The notes under the pieces: generated by a model
Seen by the model: only the letters and a program-made list of their open reading frames with translations
Database searches by the model: none
Told to the model about the DNA's origin: nothing
Shown here: in pieces, positions 1 to 8,765 of the stretch
How the letters are laid out: each line of letters opens with the position of its first letter
Position numbering within the stretch: position 1 is the stretch's first letter
From: Burkholderiales bacterium
GTDB lineage: Bacteria; Pseudomonadota; Gammaproteobacteria; Burkholderiales; Burkholderiaceae_C
Assembly: GCA_028868305.1 (NCBI GenBank)
Contig: JAGWUS010000010.1
Span: 17,027 to 81,026 of the forward strand
Direction of reading: 5' to 3'
DNA: 64,000 bases
Program-made: the position numbers and the translations under genes

Positions 1-356
1 ACCGCGGCAATCACACCCTCGCCCGGCTGCAACACCACCCGCTGCTGCCCCAGGGCTTCACGCAGACGCTGGCGTAGCAGCTGCGCTGGCGGCATGCTCC
101 AGCGCGCCTGCGCGTAGGGTCGCAGCTGCTGGGCATCGCTGTACTCCAGCCGGTACAGCACCGCCGTGCTGTCCAGCGATGCCGGGGCCTCCACGTCTGC
201 CAGCATGAGCGCCGGTAAACCCGCAGCCGGGCTGGCGCCAGCCGCACTGACCGCACCCGGGCCAAAGTCGTACACCACCGGACGCGGCGCCGGCTGCATG
301 ACGCCACAGCCCGCCAGACCTCCGGCTACCAAGCAATAAAGCACTACAGCCCGCAT
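1..356 (-). CDS. ABC-type transport auxiliary lipoprotein (partial)
   Basis: Last gene of the MCE operon; its 3' end lies outside the window, leaving about 118 codons. The start at 356 gives a short lipoprotein signal peptide with lipobox LAGC, followed by a Pro/Ala-rich linker and a segment (VLYRLEYSDAQQLRPY, then RWSMPPAQLLRQRLREAL) typical of the PqiC/DUF330 auxiliary lipoproteins that accompany MCE transporters. The family is outer-membrane anchored on the periplasmic side and is thought to receive lipid from the MCE protein. It follows the MCE gene by 49 bases, and that gap is filled by an AT-rich repeat. Frame choice rests on the signal peptide and family resemblance, since no stop codon is visible. 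Confidence 0.82.
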   Translation of the reverse strand, partial: MRAVVLYCLVAGGLAGCGVMQPAPRPVVYDFGPGAVSAAGASPAAGLPALMLADVEAPASLDSTAVLYRLEYSDAQQLRPYAQARWSMPPAQLLRQRLREALGQQRVVLQPGEGVIAA

Positions 357-357
357 G

Positions 358-397
358 GAACATGCACAAACAGCTATCATTTTTATAGTATTCATGG
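358..397. repeat. AT-rich dispersed repeat, copy A
   Basis: The element reads ATGCACAAACAGCTATCATT then TTTATAGTATTCATGG. Its core CAGCTATCATTTTTATAG is an imperfect palindrome, and the same core recurs at 7911-7957, 21584-21620, 37997-38044 and 39942-39987. It fills the gap between the MCE gene and the lipoprotein gene, so the transcript should carry a small hairpin there. Confidence 0.6.
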
Positions 398-405
398 CGA
401 TGAAC

Positions 406-1401
406 TCAGCGACGCGGAGGCACTACAAAGCCGGACTCCCCCGGCCCGGGCTGGGCCGCCCCTTTGCCCAGTATCAGCGATTGGGGAGATTCACTCACCG
501 TATCGGCCACGCGCCCCAGCTGGCGGGCGGTGCGTGCCGTGTCGTCGGCGGTGCGGTTGAGGCGCGGTACCAGAGTGGCGTTCATGAGCTGCCCGGTGGC
601 CGTCAGCGCCTCGGTGCTCTGAGCGATGCGGTCCAGCGTTCCACCGGGCCCGTTCATGCGGGCAGAGAGCTGCTTGAATTCGGTGGCCGAAGTCTTGACG
701 GCTTCGGCCGTATCGACCAGCCGCTCCGAAGTGGCCTTGACACTCTGAAGCGTGGCTTCCGCCTGGGCGACCACCCGGGGCAGGTTCATGGCTTCGTCAC
801 CGGGGCGGGTCGCCAGCATCTGGTCGGCGCGCTGTGAGAGCTGGTGGATGCTGGCCGCCGCCTGGCCCAGGTTGGTAATGGCGGCCATCAGGGCTTTCTG
901 GTTCTCGGCGGCCAGCAGGGCATTGGCACGTCCGCTGGCTTGCTCCAGCTGGTCCAGCAGTAGACCGCCCTGCGCCGTAAAACGCGACACCATACCCGGG
1001 CGCATCGGTATGCGGGCCACCTGGGTCTTGCTGGTGGCCAGTGGCTGGGTGGATTCGCCCGCATCATCGAGCTGGACGAAAGCCAGACCCGTCACACCCT
1101 GAAAACCCAGGGTAGCGAAGGTCGAGGTGGTGATGGGGGCTCTGTCATTGACAGCGATGCGCACCAGCACACTGCCTGCACTTTGGGCATCCAGTTCAAT
1201 GGCCGTTACGCGCCCCACCAGCACGCCCTTGTAGCGTACGCCAGCCTGGGGTTGCAGGCCGGTTACACCGTCGCGACTGGCTATTTCATACACACGTTGC
1301 TCGGACGTGTCGCGCATCAGCCAGACCGCCAGTCCGACCAGCAGCGCAGCCAGCGCCAGAACAAAGGCTCCGGCGGCGATGGCATGGGATTTGTTTTCCA
1401 T
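406..1401 (-). CDS. MlaD-family MCE protein
   Basis: Inner-membrane-anchored, periplasmic lipid-binding component of an MCE ABC transporter (331 residues). One N-terminal membrane helix (about residues 9-28, AGAFVLALAALLVGLAVWLM) is followed by one MCE domain (about 40-118, with the typical GLQPQAGVRYKGVLVGRVTA stretch). A long helical, low-complexity C-terminal half (about 140-310) follows, as in PqiB/Mce-type proteins that form tubes or needles. It lies 12 bases downstream of the ATPase gene and is presumably co-transcribed with the permease, ATPase and lipoprotein. The single MCE domain and long tail distinguish it from the short E. coli MlaD. The cargo is probably phospholipid, inferred from the family. 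Confidence 0.9.
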   Translation of the reverse strand: MENKSHAIAAGAFVLALAALLVGLAVWLMRDTSEQRVYEIASRDGVTGLQPQAGVRYKGVLVGRVTAIELDAQSAGSVLVRIAVNDRAPITTSTFATLGFQGVTGLAFVQLDDAGESTQPLATSKTQVARIPMRPGMVSRFTAQGGLLLDQLEQASGRANALLAAENQKALMAAITNLGQAAASIHQLSQRADQMLATRPGDEAMNLPRVVAQAEATLQSVKATSERLVDTAEAVKTSATEFKQLSARMNGPGGTLDRIAQSTEALTATGQLMNATLVPRLNRTADDTARTARQLGRVADTVSESPQSLILGKGAAQPGPGESGFVVPPRR

Positions 1402-1413
1402 AAGGTTCTCTTT

Positions 1414-2196
1414 CTACACGCCCTGGGGGGAATCGTGCAACAGCGCCATGGCACGGTGTCCCCGGTCACCCAGGAAGAAGGCACGCACAAACGGATGGGG
1501 GAATGCGATCACCTCACGCGGCGGCGCGTTGACGATGACACGTTTCTCCGCGACAACGGCAATGCGGGTGCTGAGCTCGTAAATCGTGTCCAGATCGTGG
1601 GTCACCATCACCACCGTGAGGCCCAGCTCCTGGTGCAGCGAACGCAACAATTCACAAAAAGCATCTGACAGATCGGGGTCCAGACCGGCGGTAGGCTCAT
1701 CCAGCAAAAGCAGCGGAGGGTCCATGATCAGGGCCCGCGCCAGGGCCACGCGCTTGACCATGCCGCCTGACAGGTCCGCTGGCATCTTGTGCGCCTGAGA
1801 GGGATCCAGACCCACCATCTGCAGCTTGACCATAGCCGCGTCACGCACCAGATCTGGCGGCAGGGTACGCAGCTCGCGCAGGGGAAATGCGATGTTCTCC
1901 AGCACGGTAAAGGCCGAGAACAGTGCGCCATGCTGAAACAGCATGCCAACCCTGCTGGCTGCACCGCTGCGCCCAAGCTCGGCGGCCGGCCGGTCTAGCA
2001 CCGTGACACTGCCGCGCGTGGGAGTCTCCAGCCCCAGCATCTGCCGCAACAGCACGGTTTTGCCACTGCCGGAGCCCCCCACCAGTGACAGAAATTCGCC
2101 ACGCTCGATGGTCAGGTCCAGATCCTTGTGGATGATCGATTCGACGCCGTTGGTGCGGAAGGTCGACCACAGTTTGTCAATCTGTACAGCGCTCAT
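1414..2196 (-). CDS. MlaF-like ABC transporter ATPase
   Basis: Cytoplasmic ATPase (260 residues) that powers the MCE lipid transporter. Walker A is GGSGSGKT (about residue 40), the Q-loop region is GMLFQHGALFSAFTV, the signature motif is LSGGMVKRVALARA and Walker B is LLLLDEPTAGLDP. The FQHGALFSA stretch and the GGM form of the signature are characteristic of MlaF rather than of other ABC families. The start codon overlaps the permease stop by four bases (2193-2196), so the two are translationally coupled. Confidence 0.93.
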   Translation of the reverse strand: MSAVQIDKLWSTFRTNGVESIIHKDLDLTIERGEFLSLVGGSGSGKTVLLRQMLGLETPTRGSVTVLDRPAAELGRSGAASRVGMLFQHGALFSAFTVLENIAFPLRELRTLPPDLVRDAAMVKLQMVGLDPSQAHKMPADLSGGMVKRVALARALIMDPPLLLLDEPTAGLDPDLSDAFCELLRSLHQELGLTVVMVTHDLDTIYELSTRIAVVAEKRVIVNAPPREVIAFPHPFVRAFFLGDRGHRAMALLHDSPQGV

Positions 2197-3329
2197 ATGC
2201 CAACGTTCTTGAAAACTACGGCAAACAAGGCATCCACCAAAATCACCACCGTGATGGACGTCACCACCGACGCCGTGGTGCCCTCACCCAGACTCTCGGT
2301 GTTGGGCTGCACGCGCAAGCCATAATGGCAACCGATCAGTGCGATGAGCAGGCCAAATACCGTGGACTTGCCAACGGCCAGCCACAGGTTGGACAGCTGC
2401 ACCGCCTTGGGCAGGGCGGTTACAAAATAAGCCGGACTGAGGCCCATGGCAATGTCCGCTGCCAGCATGCCGCCCAGCAGCGCAGCGACCGTGGTCCACA
2501 CCGTAATCAGTGGCATTGCCAGCGCCATGGCAATGGCACGCGGCATGACCAGACGGTAGCCCTTCGCAATGCCCATCACCCGCATGGCGTCAAGCTCTTC
2601 GGTGACCCGCATGACCCCGATCTGCGCCGTAATGGCTGAGCCGGAACGCCCCGCAATCAGGATGGCCGCCAGCACCGGGCCCAGTTCCCGGATCAGCGAA
2701 ATGCCCAGAATGTTGACGATAAAGGCGTCTGCCCCGAACTGGCGCAGCTGCTGCGACATCAGGTAAGCCAACACCACACCAATGAGGAAACCGACCAGGG
2801 CTGTGATGGGCAGTGCCGTTGCCCCGATGTGGTACAGGTGGCCTGAGATGTCGCGCCAGGGCCCGCGCGCGGGGTGGCGCAAAAGATGCAGCAGATCGAT
2901 GGCCAGCTGTCCGACCAAACGAACCGCCGCGGTCACATGACCCACCACGCGAAACACGCCTGCGCCCATGCGCTCGAAAGCTGCAAGCGGCGTAATGCGC
3001 CGCGGCCGTGGTGGCGCCACCGAAAAGCGGGCTACCCGTTCCAGCATCGCCCGCTGCGGATCCAGCAAGTCCAACCGCGCAGGCCAATGGCGGCCCCAGG
3101 CATTCCAGAGTAATTGGGCTCCGTTATGGTCCATGCGCTGCACCTGGCGCAAATCCCAGCCCATGGCGTCACCCTGGCTGGCCGCGCGCTGCAAAGCCCC
3201 CTGCACAGCCGCCCAGTGCTCGGGTACCGCCAGTTGTGCCGCCGTCCAGACTCCCAGCACCATGGCGCAATCTCCCTCGGGCAGGATCTCAAAAGCAATG
3301 CGGGACTGGGTATCCTCCACGGCGGGCAT
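2193..3329 (-). CDS. MlaE-family permease with N-terminal STAS-like domain
   Basis: Inner-membrane permease of the MCE transporter, about 378 residues against about 260 for E. coli MlaE. The extra first 110-120 residues look like a STAS domain (GDCAMVLGVWTAAQL, then DLRQVQRMDHNGAQLLWNAW), the role played by the separate MlaB protein in E. coli. The rest is the hydrophobic MlaE domain, with ELGPVLAAILIAGRSGSAIT and a TEELDAMRVMGI loop that is nearly invariant in the family. Two adjacent ATGs exist (3332 and 3329); 3329 is better spaced from AGGA. It is the first gene of the operon. Confidence 0.9.
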   Translation of the reverse strand: MPAVEDTQSRIAFEILPEGDCAMVLGVWTAAQLAVPEHWAAVQGALQRAASQGDAMGWDLRQVQRMDHNGAQLLWNAWGRHWPARLDLLDPQRAMLERVARFSVAPPRPRRITPLAAFERMGAGVFRVVGHVTAAVRLVGQLAIDLLHLLRHPARGPWRDISGHLYHIGATALPITALVGFLIGVVLAYLMSQQLRQFGADAFIVNILGISLIRELGPVLAAILIAGRSGSAITAQIGVMRVTEELDAMRVMGIAKGYRLVMPRAIAMALAMPLITVWTTVAALLGGMLAADIAMGLSPAYFVTALPKAVQLSNLWLAVGKSTVFGLLIALIGCHYGLRVQPNTESLGEGTTASVVTSITVVILVDALFAVVFKNVGI

Positions 3330-3406
3330 CATTTCCTAAAGGACAATGCACTGGATGGTACCGCGGTCGGGTTCCCCGTACAGCAAAATACCGCGCAGGA
3401 GATAAC

Positions 3407-4201
3407 ATGAACACACAAGCTTCCCCCTTCCTATCGACCCCGGATCTGTCCGTCGAATTGCGCGGCCCCACCCTTTGGCTGACCATTACCCGCGAAGAAC
3501 GGCGCAATGCCATGAGCCACGGTGTACTGGCTGCGATGGCACAGGCGATTGGTGCAGCGCAAGCCAACCGGGAGGTCCGCGCCATCGTGGTCACTGGTGC
3601 GGGCAGCAAGGCGTTTTGCGCCGGCGCCGATCTGCAGTCGGCCAGTGCATTTACCACCGACTACTCGGAACCCCATGGCCATCTGGCACAGCTGCTGCGT
3701 GTGGCCAAGGCCAGCCATATCCCGCTGATCGCCCGCGTCAATGGCGCCTGCATGGCTGGCGGCATGGGCTTGATGAGCATGTGCGACATGGCAGTCGCGG
3801 CAAGCCATGCTGTGTTCGGCCTGCCCGAGGTGAAGGTGGGCGTTTTCCCGGCCCAAGTGCTCAGTGTGCTGCAACACCTGATCCCACGGCGCAAGCTGGC
3901 CGAGATGTGTTTGACCGGCGAACCCATCACCTCCGCTCAGGCGCTGGAGTACCACCTGGTGAATTACGTGGATGACGATGTGGATGCCAAACTGCAATGG
4001 CTGCTGGACCGCCTCCTGGACAAGTCACCCGCCGCCATCCGTCGCGGCCTGTACACCATGAAGAAAGCGGAGGCGATGCCGTTTGAGGAATCCATGGCAT
4101 TCACCGAGAGCCAGATTGCCCTCTTCACGCTCACCGACGATGCAAGGGAAGGCCAAAAGGCCTTCCAGGAAAAACGCAAGCCTGTCTGGGCCGGAAAATA
4201 G
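3407..4201 (+). CDS. Enoyl-CoA hydratase/isomerase family protein
   Basis: Crotonase-fold enzyme of 264 residues acting on an acyl-CoA. The oxyanion-hole segments are AFCAGADLQS (about residue 66) and NGACMAGGMGLMSMCD (about 108); FGLPEVKVGVFP carries the second acidic catalytic position. The first catalytic Glu of classical enoyl-CoA hydratase is Leu/Met here (GGMGLMSM), as in methylglutaconyl- or isohexenylglutaconyl-CoA hydratase-like members, so the substrate cannot be assigned. The ATG at 3407 has a good AGGAG ribosome site; an in-frame opening further upstream overlaps the divergent permease gene and is rejected. It is followed after 6 bases by a GMC oxidoreductase, suggesting one catabolic unit. 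Confidence 0.88.
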   Translation: MNTQASPFLSTPDLSVELRGPTLWLTITREERRNAMSHGVLAAMAQAIGAAQANREVRAIVVTGAGSKAFCAGADLQSASAFTTDYSEPHGHLAQLLRVAKASHIPLIARVNGACMAGGMGLMSMCDMAVAASHAVFGLPEVKVGVFPAQVLSVLQHLIPRRKLAEMCLTGEPITSAQALEYHLVNYVDDDVDAKLQWLLDRLLDKSPAAIRRGLYTMKKAEAMPFEESMAFTESQIALFTLTDDAREGQKAFQEKRKPVWAGK

Positions 4202-4207
4202 CCCCCC

Positions 4208-5956
4208 ATGAACGATCACACTTTTGACTACATCATCGTCGGCGCTGGTACCGCCGGTTGCCTGCTGGCCAACCGACTGAGCAGCGACGCCACCAAGCGC
4301 GTGCTGCTGATCGAGGCTGGGCGCAAGGATGACTACCACTGGATTCACATCCCGGTTGGCTACCTGCACTGCATCGGCAACCCACGCACCGACTGGCTGT
4401 ACAACACCGAGGCCGATGCAGGTCTCAATGGCCGCAGTCTGAAGTACCCGCGCGGTAAAACACTGGGAGGTTGCAGCAGCATCAACGGCATGATTTACAT
4501 GCGCGGCCAGGCCCGTGATTACGACCAGTGGGCCCAATTGACCGGCGATCCCAGCTGGACCTGGGACAACAGCCTGCCCTATTTCCAGTTGCATGAAGAC
4601 CACTACCAAGGCGCCAATGCCTTGCATGGTGCGAAAGGCACGGCCCCCACCCTCATGCAGGACGCCAGCACCCCCTACCGTGCCATCCTGCGCCACCATA
4701 ACGCTGGCGGCGAATGGCGGGTAGAAAAACAGCGCCTGCGCTGGGATGTACTGGATGCCTTTGCGCAGGCTGCCACCCAGGCGGGTATACCGGCCACGGA
4801 CGACTTCAACCGGGGTAACAACGAGGGTGTGGGTTACTTTGAGGTCAACCAGAAAAAAGGCTGGCGCTGGAACACCGCCAAGGCCTTTTTGCGCCCCAAA
4901 TGCTACGGGCGTCCGAACTTCGAACTCTGGACCAGCGCGCAGGTGGTCAAGCTGGTGGTTGAGCCTGCCGCCGAGGGTGACGCTGCACCGCTGCGCTGCA
5001 CCGGAGTGCAGGTGTGGGATGGCCACGCAATGGTGACGGCCACCGCGCGCGCCGAAGTTCTGCTGTGTGCCGGTGCCATCGGCTCACCACAAATCCTGCA
5101 ACTCTCGGGGCTGGGCCCCGCGGCGCTGCTGCAGGCCTGCGGCGTACCCGTTATCAAAGACCTGCCTGGTGTGGGAGAGAACCTGCAGGACCATCTGCAG
5201 ATCCGCGCCGTCTTCAAGGTGAAGAACGTGACCACGCTCAACACCCAGGCCAACTCACTGCTGGGCAAGGCCAGGATCGGCCTGGAATATGCATTCAAAC
5301 GCACCGGCCCCATGAGCATGGCACCGAGCCAGTTGGGTGCATTTACGCGCAGCGATCCCGGACAGCCCCATCCGAATCTGGAATACCATGTGCAGCCCCT
5401 GAGCCTGGAGGCTTTTGGCCAGCCGCTGCACAGTTTCAACGCCATTACCGCCAGCGTCTGTAACCTCAACCCCACCAGCCGGGGCACGGTGCATATCAAG
5501 ACAGCCGACTTCAAGGATGCTCCAGCCATTGCGCCCAACTACCTCAGCACCGACACCGACCGCAAGATTGCAGCCGAGTCCTTGCGCCTGACCCGGACCA
5601 TCGTGGCGCAACCCGCCCTGAAAAAGTACCAGCCAGAGGAATACAAGCCCGGCACCCAGTTCCAGTCCGACGCGGATCTGGCACGATTGGCAGGGGACAT
5701 CGCCACCACCATTTTCCACCCGGTGGGCACCACCAAAATGGGGCGCGACGATGACCCGATGGCGGTCGTGGATGCCCGTCTGAAGGTGCGCGGCGTGGCG
5801 GGATTGCGGGTGGTGGACGCGGGCGTGATGCCCCTCATTACCAGTGGCAACACCAACTCACCCACCCTGATGATTGCGGAGAAGGCCGCGCAGTGGATTG
5901 CTGAAGACGGCGCGCTGGGCAGGCACCACACGGTCAAAACCAGTGCGGCACTGTAA
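4208..5956 (+). CDS. GMC-family FAD-dependent alcohol dehydrogenase (choline dehydrogenase-like)
   Basis: Flavoenzyme of 582 residues that oxidises an alcohol to an aldehyde. The N-terminal FAD site is FDYIIVGAGTAGCLLANRLS and the second GMC signature is GGCSSINGMIYMRGQ. The C-terminal active-site region has the His of FHPVGTTKMG and the Asn of SGNTNSPTLMIAEKAA. No signal peptide or membrane helix is seen. The resemblance is to AlkJ/BetA-type acceptor-linked dehydrogenases; the substrate is unknown. Being next to a crotonase suggests breakdown of an alcohol to a CoA ester, but the linking aldehyde dehydrogenase and CoA ligase are absent here. The ribosome site before ATG 4208 is poor, so translation may be coupled to the upstream gene. 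Confidence 0.9.
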   Translation: MNDHTFDYIIVGAGTAGCLLANRLSSDATKRVLLIEAGRKDDYHWIHIPVGYLHCIGNPRTDWLYNTEADAGLNGRSLKYPRGKTLGGCSSINGMIYMRGQARDYDQWAQLTGDPSWTWDNSLPYFQLHEDHYQGANALHGAKGTAPTLMQDASTPYRAILRHHNAGGEWRVEKQRLRWDVLDAFAQAATQAGIPATDDFNRGNNEGVGYFEVNQKKGWRWNTAKAFLRPKCYGRPNFELWTSAQVVKLVVEPAAEGDAAPLRCTGVQVWDGHAMVTATARAEVLLCAGAIGSPQILQLSGLGPAALLQACGVPVIKDLPGVGENLQDHLQIRAVFKVKNVTTLNTQANSLLGKARIGLEYAFKRTGPMSMAPSQLGAFTRSDPGQPHPNLEYHVQPLSLEAFGQPLHSFNAITASVCNLNPTSRGTVHIKTADFKDAPAIAPNYLSTDTDRKIAAESLRLTRTIVAQPALKKYQPEEYKPGTQFQSDADLARLAGDIATTIFHPVGTTKMGRDDDPMAVVDARLKVRGVAGLRVVDAGVMPLITSGNTNSPTLMIAEKAAQWIAEDGALGRHHTVKTSAAL

Positions 5957-5967
5957 AGGGTAAATCC

Positions 5968-6157
5968 TGATATTCAGAGCGTGTCGCCCGGGTTACATTG
6001 CAGCCACTTCAGCCAAAGCAACTGCGAGGCAACTGACGGCGTAAGCCAGGTTAGAGAAGGCGCCGAGGAGAACACGCGTTAGCGGCGAACAACAACACAT
6101 AAATACTGCACCTTGAGATGCAGGTTCAAAAAGCACTGCTAACCCAGTGCTTTTTTA
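5968..6157 (+). other. Possible structured RNA or 3' UTR ending in a terminator
   Basis: The 250-base gap after the GMC gene has no convincing open reading frame. It contains a long-range pairing (GCGTGT at 5979-5984 with ACACGC at 6072-6077), a local hairpin CTGCA...TGCAG near 6107-6124 and then a strong terminator. It could be an independent small RNA or just the structured end of the upstream message. It does not match 6S, SRP, tmRNA or a riboswitch closely enough for me to name it. Confidence 0.25.
6128..6156 (+). terminator. Rho-independent terminator
   Basis: A seven-base stem AGCACTG/CAGTGCT (6132-6138 with 6145-6151) around a six-base loop, with an A-run before and TTTTTT after. It ends the crotonase-GMC transcript before the phospholipase gene. 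Confidence 0.85.
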
Positions 6158-6208
6158 TTTGCGGCAGCCTGTCTGCTGCCGTGACAGCGGCTCTCCATAG
6201 AATGCGCC

Positions 6209-7816
6209 ATGCCAATAGCGTTTTCCTGCAAGCGTCTGCTCTCTGACAGAAGCTGCTGCCTCGTCGCTTTCTGCCTTGCGCTCCTGCTCACAGGCTGCAG
6301 TACGCCGCACCTGAATGTGCCACGTACCGTATCCGAGGCGTGGCCACACCCCGCCGACACGGCGCTGGGCAAGGCGTATGCAGCACAACTGGATGCACAG
6401 CCGGGCCTGTCGGGCGTCTACCCCCTTGCCTCCGGCATGGACGCATTGAGCATTCGGGCCAATCTGGCCGAAAATGCGCAACGCACGCTGGACCTTCAGT
6501 ACTACATCGTTCGCGCTGACACAACTGCACAGTTGCTGCTGTACCGCGTGCTGCGCGCGGCACACCGTGGTGTCAGAGTGCGTTTGTTGATCGACGATCT
6601 GGACTCCCTGGGTAAGGATGCCGATCTGGCTACCCTGGCAGCCTTTCCGAACATCGAGGTGCGTGTTTTCAATCCGTTTGCGAACCGCGGTCCAATGGGC
6701 CTTTCACACGTGCTGGAATTCGTGGGCAACTCGCAGCGTCTGAACCGGCGCATGCACAACAAGCTCTGGATTGCCTACAACGCTATGGCCGTGGTGGGTG
6801 GGCGCAACTTGGGAGATGAATACTTTGATGCCAGTGGTGATATCAACTTCACCGATTTCGACATACTGACGGCGGGCCCCGTGGTCCCGCAGATATCCCG
6901 GAGTTTCGACGACTACTGGAATAGCGAGTGGGCGGTGCCCATTGCAGCACTGGTCCCGAGCCGTCCAGGTCCTGAGCAATTGCTCACATTCGAGCGCAGG
7001 CTGGCCGCCCGCCTGGAGGAATTTCGCGATTCGGTCTACGCGCGCGCCTTGCGTGAAACCCGGCTGGGACTGGCGTTGCGTACCGGTCAGCTCCCTTTCA
7101 GCACAGGTGAGGCCATTGCGTTCTATGACCCGCCCGAGAAAGTCCAGGCAGACACCACTCCACTGGCAGGAAAGTCGCTCTTTGCCGGGCGCATTCGGCC
7201 GCTGGTCGAAGCAGCCAGCCAGGAATTGCTCCTTATTTCTCCCTATTTCATTCTCAGCGAAGACGGTCTTGCCACCTTGGGTGCCATCGCCAGGCGTGGC
7301 GTGAAAGTGCGCATACTCACGAACTCGCTGGCCTCCGCCGACTATATACCGCTGGCGCATGCCGGCTATGCGCGCCAGCGTTTACGGCTGCTCGCTGCCG
7401 GCCTGGAGTTGTACGAGATGCGGCCCGAACGCAATGCCACTTCGCGCAGTCACCAGGTTGGCAGTACTTCGGGCACCTACCTTCACACCAAGGCCATCGT
7501 CATCGACCGCCAGCAAGTCGTCGTGGGATCAATGAACCTGGATCCCAGGTCCAGACTGTCCAACACCGAAGTCGGGGTTCTGGTCAAAAGCCAGACTCTG
7601 GGTAACACACTGGGCACCCTGTTTGACGAAGCGGTCGTGCCGTCCCGTGCCTTCAAACTCTCCGTTTCCAATCCCGGCGAACCCCACCCGAGGTTGCTCT
7701 GGACAACCGAACAGGATCATCAGAAAGTGCAGTACGACCACGACCCCCTGGTGGGCATCTGGCGACGCGTTCTCTCGACAGTTCTCGGTGTGATTGCACC
7801 GCAAGACGTGTTGTAA
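6209..7816 (+). CDS. Phospholipase D-like / cardiolipin synthase-type lipoprotein
   Basis: Protein of 535 residues with two HKD catalytic motifs: MHNKLWIAYNAMAVVGGRN (about residue 180-200) and HTKAIVIDRQQVVVGSMN (about 430). Each supplies the His and Lys of a PLD active site; a GG or GS plus Asn follows. The N-terminus is a lipoprotein signal peptide with LLTGC (Cys about 30), so the enzyme is probably membrane-anchored in the periplasm. The two-domain layout matches ClsC/YmdC-type cardiolipin synthases, which join phospholipid head groups; other phosphodiesterase activities are possible. It stands alone behind a terminator. Confidence 0.85.
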   Translation: MPIAFSCKRLLSDRSCCLVAFCLALLLTGCSTPHLNVPRTVSEAWPHPADTALGKAYAAQLDAQPGLSGVYPLASGMDALSIRANLAENAQRTLDLQYYIVRADTTAQLLLYRVLRAAHRGVRVRLLIDDLDSLGKDADLATLAAFPNIEVRVFNPFANRGPMGLSHVLEFVGNSQRLNRRMHNKLWIAYNAMAVVGGRNLGDEYFDASGDINFTDFDILTAGPVVPQISRSFDDYWNSEWAVPIAALVPSRPGPEQLLTFERRLAARLEEFRDSVYARALRETRLGLALRTGQLPFSTGEAIAFYDPPEKVQADTTPLAGKSLFAGRIRPLVEAASQELLLISPYFILSEDGLATLGAIARRGVKVRILTNSLASADYIPLAHAGYARQRLRLLAAGLELYEMRPERNATSRSHQVGSTSGTYLHTKAIVIDRQQVVVGSMNLDPRSRLSNTEVGVLVKSQTLGNTLGTLFDEAVVPSRAFKLSVSNPGEPHPRLLWTTEQDHQKVQYDHDPLVGIWRRVLSTVLGVIAPQDVL

Positions 7817-7910
7817 AGCATGGCACTGGTGGTGGACGGGGGCTGCACACAGGCACGCGGCTAGACTCCTGCTAACGCCACTCTGAATATTGAACAAATA
7901 TGGCTGTAAC

Positions 7911-7957
7911 TCGCATGCAATATGCACAGTCAGCTATTTAATTCATAGCGCTTTTAT
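7911..7957. repeat. AT-rich dispersed repeat, copy B
   Basis: The element includes AATATGCACAGTCAGCTATT and then TAATTCATAGCGCTTTT, related to the copy at 358-397 in its ATGCACA and CAGCTAT blocks. It lies in the gap before the TSUP transporter gene and overlaps its leader, which argues against an upstream in-frame start at 7890. Confidence 0.5.
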
Positions 7958-7985
7958 TGCACCAGCCGGGTGCGACAATCCCGGC

Positions 7986-8756
7986 ATGGAAATGCTTGTT
8001 GTCTCGCTGGCCTCGTTGCTGGCAGGTTTTGTGGACTCGATTGTGGGCGGCGGCGGTCTGGTTCTGGTACCGGCCCTGTTTGCAGTATTTCCCACAACCC
8101 ATCCTGCCACCCTGTTTGGAACCAACAAGGGCGCATCGGTCTGGGGCACCGGCATCGCCACGCTGCAATACAGCCGGCGTGTCACCATGCCCTGGCATGC
8201 GCTGGGCCCCGCAGCGGGAGCCGGTTTCGCTGCCTCGCTGGCAGGCGCCTGGCTGGTCACGGTGGTCTCGCCAGAGTTCCTGCGCAAGTTGCTGCCTGCC
8301 GTGCTGGTACTGGTGCTGCTGTACACGCTGGCAAAAAAGGAGTTGGGACGCCACCACACGCCACGCTTTTCGGGATTGCAGGAAACGGCCATTGCCCTCG
8401 CGATTGGCGCAGTCATCGGGTTTTACGATGGCTTTTTCGGACCAGGAACCGGTAGCTTTTTTGTGTTCTTTCTGGTGCGACTGCTGGGCTACGATTTCCT
8501 GCACGCGTCTGCGGGTGCCAAACTGCTCAACACCGCCACCAACCTGGCTGCCCTGGTTCTGTTCACCCTCAAGGGCCACGTATGGTGGCACTTTGCGCTA
8601 GTTATGGGAGTGGCCAATGTACTGGGCAGTCTGGCCGGTACACATCTGGCCCTGAAACACGGTACCGGCTTTGTTCGCGGCGTGTTCATCGCCGTAGTGT
8701 CTGCGCTGATTGTCAAGACAGGCTACGACGCCTACCTGCGGCCATTGCTAAGCTGA
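7986..8756 (+). CDS. TSUP/TauE-SafE family membrane transporter
   Basis: Inner-membrane protein of 256 residues with about eight hydrophobic helices and the two half-repeats of the TSUP family. The glycine-rich GFVDSIVGGGGLVLVPALF opens the first half and GFYDGFFGPGTGSFFVFFLV the second. TSUP proteins export or import sulfur-containing anions such as sulfite, sulfoacetate or thiosulfate; nothing nearby fixes the substrate. The start at ATG 7986 places the first helix at the N-terminus; the longer frame from 7890 would translate repeat DNA. It is convergent with mrdA, 9 bases apart. Confidence 0.88.
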   Translation: MEMLVVSLASLLAGFVDSIVGGGGLVLVPALFAVFPTTHPATLFGTNKGASVWGTGIATLQYSRRVTMPWHALGPAAGAGFAASLAGAWLVTVVSPEFLRKLLPAVLVLVLLYTLAKKELGRHHTPRFSGLQETAIALAIGAVIGFYDGFFGPGTGSFFVFFLVRLLGYDFLHASAGAKLLNTATNLAALVLFTLKGHVWWHFALVMGVANVLGSLAGTHLALKHGTGFVRGVFIAVVSALIVKTGYDAYLRPLLS

Positions 8757-8765
8757 TCCTGGCCC

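Noticed and set aside
5960..6130. 6S RNA
   Set aside because: There is loose similarity in the CACCTTGA...GGTTC region, but the closing stem and central bubble of 6S could not be drawn.
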